Below, in pieces: positions 14,226 to 15,212 of a stretch of DNA of 15,212 nt. This DNA is from Parcubacteria group bacterium. GTDB taxonomy: Bacteria > Patescibacteriota > Minisyncoccia > SW-4-49-11. The translations under genes were made by a program, and so were the position numbers. The DNA lies in assembly GCA_003565105.1 (NCBI GenBank), contig PXDG01000146.1, positions 1 to 15,212 on the forward strand. The letters are read 5' to 3'. Under the pieces are notes generated by a model. That model was not told the DNA's origin. It worked only from the letters and a program-made list of their open reading frames with translations, and made no database searches. Each line of letters starts with the position of its first letter. Position 1 is the stretch's first letter.

Positions 14226-14870
14226 ATGTCTAAATACACAATATATAAAACTTTACGGATTTTAAATGCAGTGATATTTTCATTGATATGTGGGTTATCA
14301 TTATATCTCATACTGATGCCTTTTTTACCTAATCTTTGGTTTAATTTTCAAACTTGGAGAGGTACATCAGTGAATGCGAATGATGGGTATAGAGATATGA
14401 CTGCTACACTTCCTTTATCGGGAAGTCGAGAGGTCCAGTTTTCCTCTGGAGTACCCGATAGTGAAGTGAACGACTTCACTATTGCGCTAAATATTCCATC
14501 AATTCGAATGAAATCTAAAATCTTTTCTAGTACGAATTCTGCTGATTTATGGAAGGGCATTTGGCATAAACAATCTTCAGGAAATCCAGTAGATGGGGGC
14601 AATATGGTTATCACTGCTCATAGATTTTTATATACAGGTAATCAAAATACCTTTTATCATTTACCTCGAATGGAACCAGGTCAGATTGTGGAGATGGTGT
14701 GGGACTCAGAAGTGTATTTATATCGCGTATCTGAAACGTTTGAAGTATCTCCTCAAGCAATCGAAATAGAAGATGACACAGAAGATCATATATTGACACT
14801 ATATACCTGTACTCCGTTATGGAGTAATGCTCGTAGATTTGTAGTCAGAGCAGAACCATTATTTGAATAA
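14226..14870 (+). CDS. Sortase (class D/E-like cysteine transpeptidase)
   Basis: Sortases cut secreted proteins at a C-terminal sorting signal and join them to an envelope amine, or polymerise pilins. The 214-aa product has an N-terminal membrane anchor (about 11-33) after a basic start (MSKYTIYKTLR), a linker, and the sortase barrel from about residue 83 (TIALNIPSIRMKSKIF). The catalytic triad is visible: His132 in NMVITAHRF, Cys195 in TLYTCTP, and Arg204, nine residues after the cysteine as in TLxTC-type sortases. ITAHRF replaces the common TGHR wording but keeps the His. Class cannot be fixed by eye. It has its own promoter. A 43-aa membrane protein follows after 9 nt, then a secreted protein whose cut-off C-terminus would show whether it is a substrate. 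Confidence 0.93.
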   Translation: MSKYTIYKTLRILNAVIFSLICGLSLYLILMPFLPNLWFNFQTWRGTSVNANDGYRDMTATLPLSGSREVQFSSGVPDSEVNDFTIALNIPSIRMKSKIFSSTNSADLWKGIWHKQSSGNPVDGGNMVITAHRFLYTGNQNTFYHLPRMEPGQIVEMVWDSEVYLYRVSETFEVSPQAIEIEDDTEDHILTLYTCTPLWSNARRFVVRAEPLFE

Positions 14871-14879
14871 TACATATTT

Positions 14880-15011
14880 ATGAAGAAACGACCTGTTGAT
14901 ACACTTTGGAAATACGAACTTATAAAGACGTTCATATTAGTTGTGATTCTTGGAGGAATAGCTACATTACTGTATTACATTGATCATATTCAATATGTTC
15001 TTTTGAGATAA
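14880..15011 (+). CDS. Small single-span membrane protein (43 aa)
   Basis: ATG 14880 to TAA 15009-15011 encodes 43 residues: a basic start (MKKRPVDTLWKYELIK), one hydrophobic span (about 17-33, TFILVVILGGIATLLYY), then IDHIQYVLLR. It begins 9 nt after the sortase stop and has T at -1 like the other starts, which supports its being real. Inside-positive topology predicts the N-terminus in the cytoplasm. The EL...span...D...amphipathic-end pattern loosely recalls the C-terminal part of SecE, but the conserved Trp-Pro of SecE is missing and the N-terminus is very short. It could also be a sortase accessory peptide. Function unknown. Confidence 0.6.
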   Translation: MKKRPVDTLWKYELIKTFILVVILGGIATLLYYIDHIQYVLLR

Positions 15012-15035
15012 AGAATGTGACTTTAATCCTTTAAC

Positions 15036-15044
15036 TTATCCACA
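15036..15044 (+). other. Single consensus DnaA box
   Basis: TTATCCACA at 15036-15044 matches the bacterial DnaA-box consensus exactly. It lies in the 99-nt gap upstream of the last promoter. No second box or AT-rich unwinding repeat was found nearby, so this is not an origin by itself. It may be a regulatory DnaA site or chance. Confidence 0.3.
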
Positions 15045-15053
15045 TACAGTTTC

Positions 15054-15083
15054 TTGACCAAAAAGGATGAAAGATGGTATTCT
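15054..15083 (+). promoter_or_regulatory. Promoter for the terminal secreted-protein gene
   Basis: TTGACC (15054-15059, five of six consensus bases) and TATTCT (15078-15083, four of six) are separated by 18 bp. Transcription would start near 15090, about 20 nt before the ATG at 15111. It occupies the 99-nt gap after the 43-aa gene, which holds no terminator hairpin. Confidence 0.6.
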
Positions 15084-15110
15084 ATGTAAGAAGATATTAA
15101 CCAAAAAAAT

Positions 15111-15212
15111 ATGCAGAGAAAAAACAAGCGTATATCCATCACACTAAGTGTAGCAAGTCTCATTCTAGCGGCTTTTATCATTGTCCCTGGAGGATTACAA
15201 GCCATAGAAGAT
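15111..15212 (+). CDS. Secreted or surface protein, N-terminal fragment (partial)
   Basis: The frame from ATG 15111 is open to the window end, giving 34 residues. It has a textbook signal peptide: a basic n-region (MQRKNKR), a hydrophobic core (ISITLSVASLILAAFIIV), a helix-breaking PGG, and a plausible signal peptidase I site after LQA, before IED. It therefore encodes an exported protein. The mature part lies outside the window, so its function is unknown. Its place directly after a sortase gene makes a sortase substrate plausible, testable by a C-terminal sorting motif plus hydrophobic tail. It has its own promoter. Confidence 0.75.
   Translation, partial: MQRKNKRISITLSVASLILAAFIIVPGGLQAIED

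Overview
The window comes from a low-GC bacterium, most likely a member of the Candidate Phyla Radiation (Patescibacteria). The main support is a near-complete S10/spc ribosomal protein operon in canonical order that lacks rpmD (L30) between rpsE and rplO. L30 absence is an established CPR-wide trait. Other fitting features are the zinc-type S14, tight gene packing, almost no Shine-Dalgarno sequences, and a neighbouring sortase. TGA acts as a stop for at least two genes (1232-1234 and 14194-14196), which argues against the CPR lineages that read UGA as glycine (Gracilibacteria/Absconditabacteria).

Layout, all on the + strand. Bases 1-92 hold the C-terminal membrane helix of an upstream gene, whose stop overlaps (ATGA) the start of a GT4-type glycosyltransferase (89-1234). 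A consensus promoter (1241-1269) and a structured leader then open the translation block: tuf, rpsJ, rplC, rplD, rplW, rplB, rpsS, rplV, rpsC, rplP (1363-7242). A second consensus promoter (7282-7310) precedes rpmC, rpsQ, rplN, rplX, rplE, rpsN, rpsH, rplF (7353-10214). A third promoter of extended -10 type (10219-10246) precedes rplR, rpsE, rplO, secY and an overlapping unrecognised membrane protein gene (10269-14196). A fourth, extended -10 promoter (14194-14202) drives a sortase gene and a 43-aa single-span membrane protein gene (14226-15011). A fifth promoter (15054-15083) drives a secreted protein cut off by the window end.

The ribosomal genes supply large- and small-subunit proteins, and EF-Tu supplies the elongation factor. 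SecY is the export channel. After secY the usual adk-map-infA-rpmJ-rpsM continuation is absent. In its place is a short envelope-related group: 455-aa membrane protein, sortase, tiny membrane protein, signal-peptide protein. Its members may act on proteins that leave through SecY, but that link is inference from position.

The most unusual signals are fine-grained. (1) Of 27 assigned start codons all are ATG, and 26 have T at position -1 (the remaining one has C). (2) Both internal promoters in the ribosomal block place an ATG at or next to the predicted transcription start, opening a 12- or 6-codon frame that ends in an ATGA overlap with the next ribosomal gene. (3) The tuf leader can form mutually exclusive stems. 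(4) Arginine is written mostly as CGA in tuf (12 of 16 codons by hand count), but mostly as AGA in the 455-aa gene. No rho-independent terminator and no tRNA, rRNA, CRISPR array or insertion sequence was seen.
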